Shown here: positions 62,845-64,000 of the stretch, in pieces
Layout: every line of letters begins with the position of its first letter
How positions within the stretch are numbered: the stretch's first letter is position 1
NCBI GenBank assembly: GCA_028289425.1
Contig: JANQPL010000012.1
Location: 186,001-250,000, forward strand
DNA from: Alphaproteobacteria bacterium
GTDB lineage: Bacteria > Pseudomonadota > Alphaproteobacteria > JANQMY01
DNA length: 64,000 nucleotides
Direction of reading: 5' to 3'
Made by a program: the position numbers and the translations under genes
Notes under the pieces: generated by a model
What the model was told of the DNA's origin: nothing
What the model saw: the letters and a program-made list of their open reading frames with translations, nothing else
Database searches by the model: none

Positions 62845-63504
62845 TCAGTGTTGCGGAAACCCAATCTCTAGTTGATGCCTTATCGCCTTTTGAGCGGAAA
62901 ATCCAAGTATTTGCGCCAACATAAGGTGCCGTTTCAGCGCTTCTATCCTATTGGCGTAGCTGCTCCATTGCTCGTCTGCATATTGGAGGCAATTACGTCC
63001 GTCGATTATTGCCGCATTCGTTTGCTGGGAGGTGATTTCGAGCCTATCCGCATACGAAATGAGTGAAGTGAGCACTGTCTCCTTAAGACCGCCCACTTTT
63101 ATGGCAACCATAGCGTTTCTCAGAATAGACTTTTCGATCTCTCCAGCTTGTAGTGCGCCGATGATGTGGCTGATGCGCTCCCCTGCCGTTTCGAATTGGC
63201 TAGCGTCGTAGAGCATCCGCTCATGCACTGCCAAAATTCGATTGTTGTCGCGAATTTCGATGTCGACAATAGCGAGTATGCCGCGCATTTCCTCCGCACG
63301 AAGGCGATTATCGCGTTGGCGGGCCAAGTCGGCGGTAACGATCACACCCATCAACAGCCCAAAAAAGCCAATCGCACTACCGACAACGGAACCATAGTAT
63401 GCCTCTAGATGCTTCCATTCGAAAACAAGTGGAATCGAAACCACGAACGCGACGACAGTCGCAGCTAGTAGAAACGCGATTGCGAAGGTTTTCTCTCGTT
63501 CCAT
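62845..63504 (-). CDS. Two-helix membrane protein of unknown function (possible island cargo)
   Basis: The 219-aa protein has two N-terminal membrane helices (IAFLLAATVVAFVVSIPLVF and VVGSAIGFFGLLMGVIVTA). A long, mostly helical charged region follows (ADLARQRDNRLRAEEMRGIL and onwards) that could form coiled coils. No family is recognised. Base composition is visibly lower in GC than the neighbours. It lies between the tRNA-Pro gene and the duplicated tRNA fragment, which suggests it was acquired. The ribosome site is poor. Confidence 0.65.
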   Translation of the reverse strand: MEREKTFAIAFLLAATVVAFVVSIPLVFEWKHLEAYYGSVVGSAIGFFGLLMGVIVTADLARQRDNRLRAEEMRGILAIVDIEIRDNNRILAVHERMLYDASQFETAGERISHIIGALQAGEIEKSILRNAMVAIKVGGLKETVLTSLISYADRLEITSQQTNAAIIDGRNCLQYADEQWSSYANRIEALKRHLMLAQILGFSAQKAIRHQLEIGFPQH

Positions 63505-63754
63505 AGATGGTCGTGATCAATGTGCTCGGCTGTCGAATCAGGCCGCAAAAATTGTCCCGAGTCCAGCTAAGCTTCGGTTCCGCTCGCTTTGATAGCGCAC
63601 GACCGCGAACGGTACGGAAACTGTCTGATTCTCGGTTGTGAATCGAGGGAGTTGCTTCTTACTTCTGCCTCTGTCTTCGAAAAAGTGCGATGTTGTAGGC
63701 AGTGCGGAAGACCTGGCTTTCCGTATCGATGCAAGTTTGACAAAGTTGCTCCGA

Positions 63755-63800
63755 GACCAAAGGGTAGCGTGTTCGAATCACGTCGCCCCGACCATTTTCC
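63755..63800 (+). repeat. Degenerate copy of the tRNA-Pro 3' half (right att site)
   Basis: GACCAAAGGGTAGCGTGTTC continues as the T arm, acceptor strand and CCATTT of tRNA-Pro, with mismatches at about four positions. No 5' half of a tRNA precedes it. It marks the right border of a roughly 1.04-kb segment. The rest of 63505-63958 holds no convincing gene; a 9-bp inverted repeat GGTGCTCAA/TTGAGCACC lies at 63825-63833 and 63883-63891. Confidence 0.75.
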
Positions 63801-63958
63801 TACAAAATGAACCTGTTACGTGTTGGTGCTCAAGCTTGTTCTCGCCCGTGCTGGGGGCCGTTTACCAAGAGTTTCATCGAAATTGAGCACCCCTTGGCGG
63901 GCGATCCGAGCTGATGCATAAAGGTGCGGGGAACATTTCCCGCGTCGGTAGGTGAGCC

Positions 63959-64000
63959 GTGACGGAAATATCAATCGTAACGCCCATGTACAATGAGTAC
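63959..64000 (+). CDS. Glycosyltransferase family 2, N-terminus only
   Basis: The GTG at 63959 behind AGGTGA opens a frame to the window edge, encoding MTEISIVTPMYNEY. The IVTPMYNE strand-turn is the nucleotide-sugar-binding start of GT2 enzymes such as polyprenol-phosphate sugar transferases. Only 14 codons are visible. Confidence 0.6.
   Translation, partial: MTEISIVTPMYNEY

Noticed and set aside
63589-63810. 73-aa plus-strand frame covering the tRNA fragment
   Set aside because: It reads through the duplicated tRNA 3' half and has no ribosome site or domain.

Overview
The window looks like chromosomal DNA of an alphaproteobacterium of moderately high GC. The family content fits this: XRE and Crp/Fnr regulators of alphaproteobacterial type, DUF2855, DUF3833, DUF4345, a DUF1826/MerC pair behind a Zur-like box, form II Cox genes and a split-type Mrp antiporter. 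Genes are dense, mostly on the minus strand, and many overlap by 4 bp (ATGA or GTGA). No rRNA, phage, insertion sequence or CRISPR array is visible. The only tRNA is tRNA-Pro(UGG) near the right end. The order and genus cannot be told from the sequence.

Left part (1-31 kb): mixed metabolic and envelope genes. A truncated TPR lipoprotein-like or secreted protein is followed by two large hairpins, an SDR protein, an FMN glutamate-synthase-like protein and a DUF481 outer-membrane protein. Next come a histidine phosphatase with a 37-aa membrane microprotein, XRE and Crp regulators, and an unlisted 41-aa secreted peptide gene with its own terminator. Then come a FecR-TPR-beta-barrel fusion with an upstream CHASE2 cyclase, a GST, a Tat-exported amidohydrolase, a CHAP hydrolase, PPK2, HdeD, Sir2, a ClpP-like protein and an alpha-glucosidase. 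After these are an exported protein built of 19-20 residue asparagine-glycine repeats, a hairpin-rich intergenic region, DUF2855, a PhyH dioxygenase, an LLM oxidoreductase, an SGNH hydrolase and an APH/AAA kinase fusion.

Middle part (31-42 kb): regulators sit next to their likely targets. A LysR gene is divergent from two tautomerase-fold genes. A P2-type ATPase has an FNR/FixK-like box upstream. A TetR and GMC oxidoreductase pair has a twin palindrome over a sigma70 promoter. A second TetR gene is divergent from a DsbA/HCCA isomerase. A probable Zur-controlled chain is joined by GTGA overlaps.

Right part (41-60 kb): two long co-directional blocks. One carries molybdenum hydroxylase maturation (a MoeA-like/MocA fusion, a split XdhC, CoxE, a MoxR ATPase). 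The other runs from mrpE through the whole Mrp-type antiporter into coxG-coxS-coxL-coxM with gaps of 50 bp or less. The large subunit carries the form II signature, so CO may not be its substrate. The last 4 kb hold a double cold-shock protein with a clear terminator, DUF192, a PaaI thioesterase, a GH24 lysozyme-like lipoprotein, and tRNA-Pro. A degenerate copy of the tRNA 3' half about 1 kb downstream brackets one low-GC membrane protein gene, which looks like a small integrated remnant. The window ends in the first 14 codons of a glycosyltransferase 2.
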